The notes under the pieces are model-generated. The model did no database searches and was not told the DNA's origin. It saw only the letters and a program-made list of their open reading frames with translations. A DNA stretch of 64,000 nucleotides from Anagrus nilaparvatae (Eukaryota > Arthropoda > Insecta > Hymenoptera > Mymaridae), in NCBI GenBank assembly GCA_022575985.1, contig JAKSXM010000231.1:28434501-28498500 (forward strand), given 5' to 3'. The translations under genes and the position numbers were made by a program. Below, piece by piece: positions 1 through 13,900 of the stretch (position 1 is the stretch's first letter; every line of letters begins with the position of its first letter).

Positions 1-371
1 TTGGATCCACTTGCATGAAACCATTTGAATAGGTTAAAATTTTTATAAAACAAGTTTACTTATAATGAAAAAATATGTAAAATAGAGAAAAACCTAAACA
101 AATACAGTCCAAAAAGCCTGAGAAATAAAAAAACAAGATATAAAAATTTAAATAGGTATCAAAAATATTGTATTTTTAGAATCTTTGGATCTACTTGCAT
201 GAAACCATTTGAATTTGTTAAAATTTTTATAAACCAAGTTTACTAATAATAAGAGAATATTCTACGTAGAGGAAAACTAAAACAAATACGGCCCTTCAGG
301 CCAGCGTAATTAAAAAACAAGATATAAATAAATTAAAAAAGTATTAAAATTATTGTATATTTAGAAAAGGT

Positions 372-555
372 GGATCCACTTTCATTAAACCATTTGAATA
401 GGTTAAAATTTTTATAAAACAAGTTTACTTATAATGAAAAAATATGTAAAATAGAGAAAAACCTTAACAAATACAGTCCAAAAGGCCTGAGAAATAAAAA
501 AACAAGATATAAAAATATAAATAGGTATCAAAAATATTGTATTCTTAGAATCTTT
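372..555 (+). repeat. Representative satellite monomer, class A (184 bp)
   Basis: Opens GGATCCACTT, has GAATAGGTTAAAA, then ACAAGTTTACTTATAATG, a run of A-tracts, AAAGGCCTGAG, and ends in TAGAATCTTT just before the next GGATCT. It is a good reference for the most common A form. Variation in other copies includes TTTCATG, TTTCATT, TTTAATG and TTGCATG after the BamHI site. Confidence 0.9.
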
Positions 556-740
556 GGATCTACTTGCTTGAAACCATTTGAATTGGTTAAAATTTTTATA
601 AACCAAGTTTACTAATAATAAGAGAATATTCTATGTAGAGGAAAAGTAAAACAAATACGGCCCACCAGGCCAGAGTAATTAAAAAACAAGATATAAATAA
701 TTTAAATAAGTATTAAAATTATTGTATATTTAGAAAAGGT
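556..740 (+). repeat. Representative satellite monomer, class B (185 bp)
   Basis: Opens GGATCTACTTGC, has GAATTGGTTAAAA, ATAAACCAAGTTTACTAATA, GAATATTC, a CTA(C/T)GTAG block, then CGGCCC-N-CAGGCC, and ends in TATTTAGAAAAGGT before the next GGATCC. B differs from A most in its central 60 bp while both ends remain alignable, so A and B are diverged copies of one ancestral monomer. The loop between the two GGCC blocks varies between copies (CTTCA, CACCA, CAACA). Confidence 0.9.
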
Positions 741-925
741 GGATCCACTTTCATGAAACCATTTGAATTGGTTAAAATTCTTATAAACCAAGTTTACTTA
801 GAATAGAAAAATATATAAAATAGAGAAAAACTTAAACAAATACAGTCCAAAAGGCCTGAGAAATAAAAAAACAAGATATAAAAAATTTAAATAGGTATCA
901 AAATTATTGTATTTTTATAAACGTT
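741..925 (+). repeat. Representative satellite monomer, class C (185 bp)
   Basis: An A-like monomer with AATTGGTTAAAATTCTTAT, ACTTAGAATAGAAAAATAT and an end in TTTTTATAAACGTT in place of TAGAATCTTT. It almost always precedes a class D monomer, so C-D-E forms a second sub-register inside the A-B array. Confidence 0.85.
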
Positions 926-1110
926 GGATCCACTTGCATGAAACCATTTGAATAGGTTAAAATTTTTATAAAACAAGTTTACTTATAATGAAAAAATATG
1001 TAAAATAGAGAAAAACCTTAACAAATACAGTCAAAAAGGCCTGAGAAATAAAAAAACAAGATATAAAAAATTTAATTAGGTATCAAAATTATTGTATTTT
1101 TATAAACGTT
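926..1110 (+). repeat. Representative satellite monomer, class D (185 bp)
   Basis: Opens GGATCCACTTGCATG and has the A-type centre, usually with AGTCAAAAAGGCC, then TTTAATTAGGTATC, ending TATAAACGTT. The array terminates at 58849 inside a D monomer. Confidence 0.85.
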
Positions 1111-1295
1111 GGATCTACTTGCATAAAACCATTTGAATTGGTTAAAATTATTATAAACCAATTTTACTAATAATGAGAGAATATTCTACGTTGAGAAAAA
1201 CTTAAACAAATACGGCCCTTCAGGCCAGCGTAATTAAAAAACAAGATATAAATAAATTAAATAAGTATTAAAATTATTGTATATTTAGAAAAGGT
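1111..1295 (+). repeat. Representative satellite monomer, class E (185 bp)
   Basis: A B-like monomer opening GGATCTACTTGCATAAAACC, with CCAATTTTACTAATAATGAG and GAGAAAAACTTAAAC in place of GAGGAAAACTAAAAC. It follows D monomers and keeps the GGCC-N5-GGCC block. Confidence 0.85.
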
Positions 1296-3524
1296 GGATC
1301 CAATATCATGAAACCATTTGAATAGGTTAAAATTTTTATAAAACAAGTTTACTTATAATGAAAAAATATGTAAAATAGAGAAAAACCTTAACAAATACAG
1401 TCCAAAAGGCCTGAGAAATAAAAAAACAAGATATAAAAATTTAAATAGGTATCAAAAATATTGTATTTTTAGAATCTTTGGATCTACTTGCATGAAACCA
1501 TTTGAATTGGTTAAAATTTTTATAAAACAAATTTACTAATAATAAGAGAATTTTCTACGTAGAGGAAAACTAAAACAAATACGGCCCTTTAGGCCAGCGT
1601 AATTAAAAAACAAGATATAAATAAATTAAAAATGTATTAAAATTATTGTATACTTAGAAAAGGTGTATCCACTTTCATGAAACCATTTGAATAGGTTAAA
1701 ATTTTTATAAAACAAGTTTACTTATAATGAAAAAATATGTAAAATAGAGAAAAACCTTAACAAATACAGTCCAAAAGGCCTGAGAAATAAAAAAACCAGA
1801 TATAAAAATATAAATAGGTATCAAAAATATTGTATTTTTAGAATCTTTGGATCTACTTGCATGAAACCATTTGAATTGGTTAAAATTTTTATAAACCAAA
1901 TTTACTAATAATAAGAGAATATTCTATGTAGAGGAAAACTAATACAAATACGGCCCAACAGGCCAGCGGAATTAAAAAACAAGATATAAATAAATTAAAT
2001 AAGTATTAAAATTATTGTATATTTAGAAAAGGTGGATCCACTTTCATGAAACCATTTGAATAGGTTAAAATTTTTATAAAACAAGTTTACTTATAATGAA
2101 AAAATATGTAAAATAGAGAAAAACCTTAACAAATACAGTCCAAAAGGCCTGAGAAATAAAAAAACAAGATATAAAAATATAAATAGGTATCAAAAATATT
2201 GTATTTTTAGAATCTTTGGATCTACTTGCTTGAAACCATTTGAATTGGTTAAAATTTTTATAAACCAAGTTTACTAATAATAAGAGAATATTCTATGTAG
2301 AGGAAAACTAAAACAAATACGGCCCACCAGGCCAGCGTAATTAAAAAACAAGATATAAATAAATTAAATAAGTATTAAAATTATTGTATATTTAGAAAAG
2401 GTGGATCCACTTTAATGAAACCATTTGAATAGGTTAAAATTTTTATAAAACAAGTTTACTTATAATGAAAAAATATGTAAAATAGAGAAAAACCTTAACA
2501 AATACAGTCCAAAAGGCCTGAGAAATAAAAAAACAAGATATAATAATTTAAATAGGTATCAAAAATATTGAATTTTTAGAATCTTTGGATCCACTTTTAT
2601 GAATTCATTTGAATTGGTTAAAATTTTTATAAACCAATTTTACTAATAATGAGAGAATATTCTATGTAGAGGAAAACTAAAACAAATACGGCCCACCAGG
2701 CCAGCATAATTAAAAAACAAGATATAAATAAATTAAATAAGTATTAAAATTATTGTATATTTAGAAAAGGTGGATCCACTTTAATGAAACCATTTGAATA
2801 GGTTAAAATTTTTATAAAACAAGTTTACTTATAATGAAAAAATATGTAAAATAGAGAAAAACCTTAACAAATACAGTCCAAAAGGCCTGAGAAATAAAAA
2901 AACAAGATATAATAATTTAAATAGGTATCAAAAATATTGTATTTTTAGAATCTTTGGATCCACTTTTATGAATTCATTTGAATTGGTTAAAATTTTTATA
3001 AACCAATTTTACTAATAATGAGAGAATATTCTACGTAGAGGAAAACTAAAACAAATACGGCCCTTCAGGCCAGCGTAATTAAAAAACAAGATATAAATAA
3101 ATTAAAAAAGTATTAAAATTATTGTATATTTAGAAAAGGTGGATCGTCTTTCATGAAACCATTTGAATAGGTTAAAATTTTTATAAAACAAGTTTACTTA
3201 TAATGAAAAAATATGTAAAATAGAGAAAAACCTTAACAAATACAGTCCAAAAAGCCTGAGAAATAAAAAAACAAGATATAAAAATTTAAATAGGTATCAA
3301 AAATATTGTATTTTTAGAATCTTTGGATCTACTTGCATGAAACCATTTGAATTGGTTAAAATTTTTATAAACCAAGTTTACTAATAATAAGAGAATATTC
3401 TACGTAGAGGAAAACTAAAACAAATACGGCCCTTCAGGCCAGCGTAATTAAAAAACAAGATATAAATAAATTAAAAAAGTATTAAAATTATTGTATATTT
3501 AGAAAAGGTGGATCCACTTTCATT

Positions 3525-6500
3525 AAACCATTTGAATAGGTTAAAATTTTTATAAAACAAGTTTACTTATAATGAAAAAATATGTAAAATAGAGAAAAAC
3601 CTTAACAAATACAGTCCAAAAGGCCTGAGAAATAAAAAAACAAGATATAAAAATTTAAATAGGTATCAAAAATATTGTTTTTTTAGAATCTTTGGATCTA
3701 CTTGCATGAAACCATTTGAATTGGTTAAAATTTTTATAAACCAAATTTACTAATAATAAGAGAATATTCTACGTAGAGGAAAACTAAAACAAATACGGCC
3801 CTTCAGGCCAGCGTAATTAAAAAACAAGATATAAATAAATTAAAAAAGTATCAAAATTATTGTATTTTTATAAACGTTGGATCCACTTGCATGAAACCAT
3901 TTGAATAGGTTAAAATTTTTATAAAACAAGTTTACTTATAATGAAAAAATATGTAAAATAGAGAAAAACCTAAACAAATACAGTCAAAAAGGCCTGAGAA
4001 ATAAAAAAACAAGATATAAAAAATTTAATTAGGTATCAAAATTATTGTATTTTTATAAACGTTGGATCTACTTGCATAAAACCATTTGAATTGGTTAAAA
4101 TTGTTATAAACCAATTTTACTAATAATGAGAGAATATTCTACGTAGAGAAAAACTTAAACAAATACGGCCCTTCAGGCCAGCGTAATTAAAAAACAAGAT
4201 ATAAATAAATTAAATAAGTATTAAAATTATTGTATATTTAGAAAAGGTGGATCCACTTTTATGAAACCATTTGAATAGGTTAAAATTTTTATAAAACAAG
4301 TTTACTTATAATAAAAAATATGTAAAATAGAGAAAAACCTTAACAAATACAGTCCAAAAGGCCTGAAAAATAAAAAAACAAGATATAAAAATTTAAATAG
4401 GTATCAAAGATATTGTATTTTTAGAATCTTTGGATCTACTTGCATGAAACCATTTGAATTGGTTAAAATTTTTATAAACCAAGTTTACTAATAATAAGAG
4501 AATATTCTACCTAGAGGAAAACTAAAACAAATACGGCCCTTCAGGCCAGCGTAATTAAAAAACAAGATATAAATAAATTAAAAAAGTATTAAAATTATTG
4601 TATATTTAGAAAAGGTGGATCCACTTTCATTAAACCATTTGCATAGGTTAAAATTTTTATAAAACAAGTTTACTTATAATGAGAAAATATGTAAAATAGA
4701 GAAAAACCTTAACAAATACAGTCCAAAAGGCCTGAGAAATAAAAAAACAAGATATAAAAATTTAAATAGGTATCAAAAATATTGTATTTTTAGAATCTTT
4801 GGATCTACTTGCATGAAACCATTTGAATTTGTTAAAATTTTTATAAAACAAGTTTACTAATAATAAGAGAATATTCTACGTAGAGGAAAACTAAAACAAA
4901 TACGGCCCTTCAGGCCAGCGTAATAAAAAAAGAAGATATAAATAAATTAAAAAAGTATTAAAATTATTGTATATTTAGAAAAGGTGGATCCATTTTCATT
5001 AAACCATTTGAATAGGTTAAAATTTTTATAAAACAAGTTTACTTATAATGAAAAAATATGTAAAATAGAGAAAAACCTTAACAAATACAGTCCAAAAGGC
5101 CTGAGAAATAAAAAAACAAGATATAAAAATTTAAATAGGTATCAAAAATATTGTATTTTTAGAATCTTTGGATCTACTTGCTTGAAACCATTTGAATTGG
5201 TTAAAATTTTTATAAACCAAGTTTACTAATAATAAGAGAATATTCTATGTAGAGGAAAACTAATACAAATACGGCCCAACAGGCCAGCGTAATTAAAAAA
5301 CAAGATATAAATAAATTAAATAAGTATTAAAATTATTGTATATTTAGAAAAGGTGGATCCACTTTCATGAAACCATTTGAATAGGTTAAAATTTTTATAA
5401 AACAAGTTTACTTATAATGAAAAAATATGTAAAATAGAGAAAAACCTTAACAAATACAGTCCAAAAAGCCTGAGAAATAAAAAGAAAAGATATAAAAATT
5501 TAAATAGGTATCAAAAATATTGTATTTTTAGAATCTTTGGATCTACTTGCTTGAAACCATTTGAATTGGTTAAAATTTTTATAAACCAAGTTTACTAATA
5601 ATAAGAGAATATTCTATGTAGAGGAAAACTAATACAAATACGGCCCAACAGGCCAGCGTAATTAAAAAACAAGATATAAATAAATTAAATAAGTATTAAA
5701 ATTATTGTATATTTAGAAAAGGTGGATCCACTTTCATGAAACCATTTGAATTGGTTAAAATTCTTATAAACCAAGTTTACTTAGAATAGAAAAATATATA
5801 AAATAGAGAAAAACTTAAACAAATACAGTCCAAAAGGCCTGAGAAATAAAAAAACATAATATAAAAAATTTAAATAGGTATCAAAATTATTGTATTTTTA
5901 TAAACGTTGGATCCACTTGCATGAAACCATTTGAATAGGTTAAAATTTTTATAAAACAAGTTTACTTATAATGAAAAAATATGTAAAATAGAGAAAAACC
6001 TAAACAAATACAGTCAAAAAGGCCTGAGAAATAAAAAAACAAGATATAAAAAATTTAATTAGGTATCAAAATTATTGTATTTTTATAAACGTTGGATCTA
6101 CTTGCATAAAACCATTTAAATTGGTTAAAATTGTTATAAACCAATTTTACTAATAATGAGAGAATATTCTACGTAGAGAAAAACTTAAACAAATACGGCC
6201 CTTCAGGCCAGCGTAATTAAAAAACAAGATATAAATAAATTAAATAAGTATTAAAATTATTGTATATTTAGAAAAGGTGGATCCACTTTTATGAAACCAT
6301 TTGAATAGGTTAAAATTTTTATAAAACAAGTTTACTTACAATAAAAAATATGTAAAATAGAGAAAAACCTTAACAAATACAGTCCAAAAGGCCTGAGAAA
6401 TAAAAAAACAAGATATAAAAACTTAAATAGGTATCAAAAATATTGTTTTTTTAGAATCTTTGGATCTACTTGCATGAAACCATTTGAATTGGTTAAAATT

Positions 6501-7904
6501 TTTATAAACCAAATTTACTAATAATAAGAGAATATTCTACGTAGAGGAAAACTAAAACAAATACGGCCCACCAGGCCAGCGTAATTAAAAAATAAGATAT
6601 AAATAAATTAAATAAGTATTAAAATTATTGTATATTTAGAAAAGGTGGATCCACTTTCATGAAACCATTTGAATTGGTTAAAATTCTTATAAACCAAGTT
6701 TACTTAGAATAGAAAAATATATAAAATAGAGAAAAACTTAAACAAATACAGTCCAAAAGGACTGAGAAATAAAAAAACATAATATAAAAAATTTAAATAG
6801 GTATCAAAATTATTGTATTTTTATAAACGTTGGATCCACTTGCATGAAACCATTTGAATAGGTTAAAATTTTTATAAAACAAGTTTACTTATAATGAAAA
6901 AATATGTAAAATAGAGAAAAACCTAAACAAATACAGTCAAAAAGGCCTGAGAAATAAAAAAACAAGATATAAAAAATTTAATTAGGTATCAAAATTATTG
7001 TATTTTTATAAATGTTGGATCTACTTGCATAAAACCATTTGAATTGGTTAAAATTGTTATAAACCAATTTTACTAATAATGAGAGAATATTCTACGTAGA
7101 GAAAAACTTAAATAAATACGGCCCTTCAGGCCAGCGTAATTAAAAAACAAGATATAAATAAATTAAATAAGTATTAAAATTATTGTATATTTAGAAAAGG
7201 TGGATCCACTTTTATGAAACCATTTGAATAGGTTAAAATTTTTATAAAACAAGTTTACTTATAATGAAAAGTATGTAAAATAGAGAAAAACCTTAACAAA
7301 TACAGTCCAAAAGGCCTGAGAAATAAAAAAACAAGATATAAAAATTTAAATAGGTATCAAAAATATTGTATTTTTAGAATCTTTGGATCTACTTGCATGA
7401 AACCATTTGAATTGGTTAAAATTTTTATAAACCAAATTTACTAATAATAAGAGAATATTTTACGTAGAGGAAAACTAAAACAAATACGGCCCTTCAGGCC
7501 AGCGTAATTAAAAAACAAGATATAAATAAATTAAAAAAGTATTAAAATTATTGTATATTTAGAAAAGGTGGATCCACTTTCATGAAACCATTTGAATAGG
7601 TTAAAATTTTTATAAAACAAGTTTACTTATAATGAAAAAATATGTAAAATAGAGAAAAACCTAAACAAATACAGTCAAAAAGGCCTGAGAAATAAAAAAA
7701 CAAGATATAAAAAATTTAATTAGGTATCAAAATTATTGTATTTTTATAAACGTTGGATCTACTTGCATAAAACCATTTGAATTGGTTAAAATTGTTATAA
7801 ACCAATTTTACTAATAATGAGAGAATATTCTACGTAGAGAAAAACTTAAACAAATACGGCCCTTCAGGCCAGCGTAATTAAAAAACAAGATATAAATAAA
7901 TTAA
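3525..7904. repeat. Long-range satellite duplication, copy 1 (offset 15690 bp)
   Basis: Matches 19215-23594 with an offset of 85 monomers. Shared markers include the TTTGCATAGG variant (4638), AAAAAGAAAAGATATAAA (5480) and the GGACTGAGAAAT variant (6759). The match breaks at about 7905 (TTAAAAAAGT here, TTAAATAAGT in the partner). Confidence 0.88.
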
Positions 7905-10900
7905 AAAAGTATTAAAATTATTGTATATTTAGAAAAGGTGGATCCACTTTCATTAAACCATTTGAATAGGTTAAAATTTTTATAAAACAAGTTTACTTAT
8001 AATGAAAAAATATGTAAAATAGAGAAAAACCTTAACAAATACAGTCCAAAAAGCCTGAGAAATAAAAAAACAAGATATAAAAATTTAAATAGGTATCAAA
8101 AATATTGTATTTTTAGAATCTTTGGATCTACTTGCATGAAACCATTTGAATTTGTTAAAATTTTTATAAACCAAGTTTACTAATAATAAGAGAATATTCT
8201 ACGTAGAGGAAAACTAAAACAAATACGGCCCTTCAGGCCAGCGTAATTAAAAAACAAGATATAAATAAATTAAAAAAGTATTAAAATTATTGTATATTTA
8301 GAAAAGGTGGATCCACTTTAATGAAACCATTTGAATAGGTTAAAATTTTTATAAAACAAGTTTACTTATAATGAAAAAATATGTAAAATAGAGAAAAACC
8401 TTAACAAATACAGTCCAAAAGGCCTGAGAAATAAAAAAACAAGATATAATAATTTAAATAGGTATCAAAAATATTGTATTTTTAGAATCTTTGGATCCAC
8501 TTTTATGAATTAATTTGAATTGGTTAAAATTTTTATAAACCAATTTTACTAATAATGAGAGAATATTTTACGTAGAGAAAAACTTAAACAAATACGGCCC
8601 TTCTGGCCAGCGTAATTAAAAAACAAGATATAAATAAATTAAATAAGTATTAAAATTATTGTATATTTAGAAAAGGTGGATCCACTTTCATGAAACCATT
8701 TGAATAGGTTAAAATTTTTATAAAACAAGTATACTTATAATGAAAAAATATGTAAAATAGAGAAAAACCTTAACAAATACAGTCCAAAAGGCCTGAGAAA
8801 TAAAAAAACAAGATATAAAAATTTAAATAGGTATCAAAAATATTGTATTTTTAGAATCTTTGGATCTACTTGCATGAAACCATTTGAATTGGTTAAAATT
8901 TTTATAAACCAAATTTACTAATAATAAGAGAATATTCTACGTAGAGGAAAACTAAAACAAATACGGCCCTTCAGGCCAGCGTAATTAAAAAACAAGATAT
9001 AAATAAATTAAATAAGTATTAAAATTATTGTATATTTAGAAAAGGTGGATCCACTTTTATGAAACCATTTGAATAGGTTAAAATTTTTATAAAACAAGTT
9101 TACTTATAATAAAAAATATGTAAAATAGAGAAAAACCTTAACAAATACAGTCCAAAAGGCCTGAGAAATAAAAAAACAAGATATAAAAATTTAAATAGGT
9201 ATCAAAAATATTGTTTTTTTAGAATCTTTGGATCTACTTGCATGAAACCATTTGAATTGGTTAAAATTTTTATAAACCAAATTTACTAATAATAAGAGAA
9301 TATTCTACGTAGAGGAAAACTAAAACAAATACGGCCCACCAGGCCAGCGTAATTAAAAAATAAGATATAAATAAATTAAATAAGTATTAAAATTATTGTA
9401 TATTTAGAAAAGGTGGATCCACTTTCATGAAACCATTTGAATTGGTTAAAATTCTTATAAACCAAGTTTACTTAGAATAGAAAAATATATAAAATAGAGA
9501 AAAACTTAAACAAATACAGTCCAAAAGGACTGAGAAATAAAAAAACATAATATAAAAAATTTAAATAGGTATCAAAATTATTGTATTTTTATAAACGTTG
9601 GATCCACTTGCATGAAACCATTTGAATAGGTTAAAATTTTTATAAAACAAGTTTACTTATAATGAAAAAATATGTAAAATAGAGAAAAACCTAAACAAAT
9701 ACAGTCAAAAAGGCCTGAGAAATAAAAAAACAAGATATAAAAAATTTATTTAGGTATCAAAATTATTGTATTTTTATAAATGTTGGATCTACTTGCATAA
9801 AACCATTTGAATTGGTTAAAATTGTTATAAACCAATTTTACTAATAATGAGAGAATATTCTACGTAGAGAAAAACTTAAATAAATACGGCCCTTCAGGCC
9901 AGCGTAATTAAAAAACAAGATATAAATAAATTAAATAAGTATTAAAATTATTGTATATTTAGAAAAGGTGGATCCACTTTTATGAAACCATTTGAATAGG
10001 TTAAAATTTTTATAAAACAAGTTTACTTATAATGAAAAGTATGTAAAATAGAGAAAAACCTTAACAAATACAGTCCAAAAGGCCTGAGAAATAAAAAAAC
10101 AAGATATAAAAATTTAAATAGGTATCAAAAATATTGTATTTTTAGAATCTTTGGATCTACTTGCATGAAACCATTTGAATTGGTTAAAATTTTTATAAAC
10201 CAAATTTACTAATAATAAGAGAATATTTTACGTAGAGGAAAACTAAAACAAATACGGCCCTTCAGGCCAGCGTAATTAAAAAACAAGATATAAATAAATT
10301 AAAAAAGTATTAAAATTATTGTATATTTAGAAAAGGTGGATCCACTTTCATGAAACCATTTGAATAGGTTAAAATTTTTATAAAACAAGTTTACTTATAA
10401 TGAAAAAATATGTAAAATAGAGAAAAACCTTAACAAATACAGTCCAAAAGGCCTGAGAAATAAAAAAACAAGATATAAAAATATAAATAGGTATCAAAAA
10501 TATTGTATTTTTAGAATCTTTGGATCTACTTGCTTGAAACCATTTGAATTGGTTAAAATTTTTATAAACCAAGTTTACTAATAATAAGAGAATATTCTAT
10601 GTAGAGGAAAAGTAAAACAAATACGGCCCACCAGGCCAGCGTAATTAAAAAACAAGATATAAATAATTTAAATAATTATTAAAATTATTGTATATTTAGA
10701 AAAGGTGGATCCACTTTCATGAAACCATTTGAATTGGTTAAAATTCTTATAAACCAAGTTTACTTAGAATAGAAAAATATATAAAATAGAGAAAAACTTA
10801 AACAAATACAATCCAAAAGGCCTGAGAAATAAAAAAACATAATATAAAAAATTTAAATAGGTATCAAAATTATTGTATTTTTATAAACGTTGGATCCACT

Positions 10901-13900
10901 TGCATGAAACCATTTGAATAGGTTAAAATTTTTATAAAACAAGTTTACTTATAATGAAAAAATATGTAAAATAGAGAAAAACCTAAACAAATACAGTCAA
11001 AAAGGCCTGAGAAATAAAAAAACAAGATATAAAAAATTTAATTAGGTATCAAAATTATTGTATTTTTATAAACGTTGGATCTACTTGCATAAAACCATTT
11101 GAATTGGTTAAAATTGTTATAAACCAATTTTACTAATAATGAGAGAATATTCTACGTAGAGAAAAACTTAAACAAATACGGCCCTTCAGGCCAGCGTAAT
11201 TAAAAAACAAGATATAAATAAATTAAATAAGTATTAAAATTATTGTATATTTAGAAAAGGTGGATCCACTTTCATTAAACCATTTGAATAGGTTAAAATT
11301 TTTATAAAACAAGTTTACTTATAATGAAAAAATATGTAAAATAGAGAAAAACCTTAACAAATACAGTCCAAAAGGCCTGAGAAATAAAAAAACAAGATAT
11401 AGAAATTTAAATAGGTATCAAAAATATTGTTTTTTTAGAATCTTTGGATCTACTTGCATGAAACCATTTGAATTGGTTAAAATTTTTATAAACCAAATTT
11501 ACTAATAATAAGAGAATATTCTACGTAGAGGAAAACTAAAACAAATACGGCCCACCAGGCCAGCGTAATTAAAAAACAAGATATAAATAAATTAAATAAG
11601 TATTAAAATTATTGTATATTTAGAAAAGGTGGATCCACTTTCATGAAACCATTTGAATAGGTTAAAATTTTTATAAAACAAGTTTACTTATAATGAAAAA
11701 ATATGTAAAATAGAGAAAAACCTTAACAAATACAGTCCAAAAAGCCTGAGAAATAAAAAAACAAGATATAAAAATTTAAATAGGTGTCAAAAATATTGTA
11801 TTTTTAGAATCTTTGGATCTACTTGCATGAAACCATTTGAATTGGTTAAAATTTTTATAAACCAAGTTTACTAATAATAAGAGAATATTCTACGTAGAGG
11901 AAAACTAAAACAAATACGGCCCTTCAGGCCAGCGTAATTAAAAAACAAGATATAAATAAATTAAAAAAGTATTAAAATTATTGTATATTTAGAAAAGGTG
12001 GATCCACTTTCATTAAACCATTTGAATAGGTTAAAATTTTTATAAAACAAGTTTACTTATAATGAAAAAATATGTAAAATAGAGAAAAACCTTAACAAAT
12101 ACAGTCCAAAAAGCCTGAGAAATAAAAAAACAAGATATAAAAATTTAAATAGGTATCAAAAATATTGTATTTTTAGAATCTTTGGATCTACTTGCATGAA
12201 ACCATTTGAATTGGTTAAAATTTTTATAAACCAAGTTTACTAATAATAAGAGAATATTCTACGTAGAGGAAAACTAAAACAAATACGGCCCTTCAGGCCA
12301 GCGTAATTAAAAAACAAGATATAAATAAATTAAAAAAGTATTAAAATTATTGTATATTTAGAAAAGGTGGATCCACTTTCATTAAACCATTTGAATAGGT
12401 TAAAATTTTTATAAAACAAGTTTACTTATAATGAAAAAATATGTAAAATAGAGAAAAACCTTAACAAATACAGTCCAAAAGGCCTGAGAAATAAAAAAAC
12501 AAGATATAAAAATTTAAATAGGTATCAAAAATATTGTTTTTTTAGAATCTTTGGATCTACTTGCATGAAACCATTTGAATTGGTTAAAATTTTTATAAAC
12601 CAAATTTACTAATAATAAGAGAATATTCTACGTAGAGGAAAACTAAAACAAATACGGCCCTTCAGGCCAGCGTAATTAAAAAACAAGATATAAATAAATT
12701 AAAAAAGTATCAAAATTATTGTATTTTTATAAACGTTGGATCCACTTGCATGAAACCATTTGAATAGGTTAAAATTTTTATAAAACAAGTTTACTTATAA
12801 TGAAAAAATATGTAAAATAGAGAAAAACCTAAACAAATACAGTCAAAAAGGCCTGAGAAATAAAAAAACAAGATATAAAAAATTTAATTAGGTATCAAAA
12901 ATATTGTATTTTTAGAATCTTTGGATCTACTTGCTTGAAACCATTTGAATTGGTTAAAATTTTTATAAACCAAGTTTACTAATAATAAGAGAATATTCTA
13001 CGTAGAGGAAAACTAAAACAAATACGGCCCTTCAGGCCAGCGTAATTAAAAAACAAGATATAAATAAATTAAAAAAGTATTAAAATTATTGTATATTTAG
13101 AAAAGGTGGATCCACTTTAATGAAACCATTTGAATAGGTTAAAATTTTTATAAAACAAGTTTACTTATAATGAAAAAATATGTAAAATAGAGAAAAACCT
13201 TAACAAATACAGTCCAAAAGGCCTGAGAAATAAAAAAACAAGATATAATAATTTAAATAGGTATCAAAAATATTGTATTTTTAGAATCTTTGGATCCACT
13301 TTTATGAATTCATTTGAATTGGTTAAAATTTTTATAAACCAATTTTACTAATAATGAGAGAATATTCTACGTAGAGGAAAACTAAAACAAATACGGCCCT
13401 TCAGGCCAGCGTAATTAAAAAACAAGATATAAATAAATTAAAAAAGTATTAAAATTATTGTATATTTAGAAAAGGTGGATCCACTTTCATTAAACCATTT
13501 GAATAGGTTAAAATTTTTATAAAACAAGTTTACTTATAATGAAAAAATATGTAAAATAGAGAAAAACCTTAACAAATACAGTCCAAAAAGCCTGAGAAAT
13601 AAAAAAACAAGATATAAAAATTTAAATAGGTATCAAAAATATTGTATTTTTAGAATCTTTGGATCTACTTGCATGAAACCATTTGAATTTGTTAAAATTT
13701 TTATAAACCAAGTTTACTAATAATAAGAGAATATTCTACGTAGAGGAAAACTAAAACAAATACGGCCCTTCAGGCCAGCGTAATTAAAAAACAAGATATA
13801 AATAAATTAAAAAAGTATTAAAATTATTGTATATTTAGAAAAGGTGGATCCACTTTCATGAAACCATTTGAATAGGTTAAAATTTTTATAAAACAAGTTT

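Larger units (their letters stand above)
1..3144. repeat. Long-range satellite duplication, copy 1 (offset 14952 bp)
   Basis: This stretch matches 14953-18096 almost base for base, including private variants such as GGATCCAATATCATG (1293) and GGTGTATCC (1671). The offset equals 81 monomers. The match breaks at 3145, where this copy has a mutated GGATCG in place of GGATCC. The left limit is the window edge. Confidence 0.9.

Noticed and set aside
412..606. A 64-codon minus-strand open frame repeated 18 times through the satellite (first copy here), with a hydrophobic translation
   Set aside because: It starts at TTG, spans the A/B monomer junction, and recurs only because the repeats are near-identical. 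Most other dimers break the same frame, so there is no sign of selection for coding.
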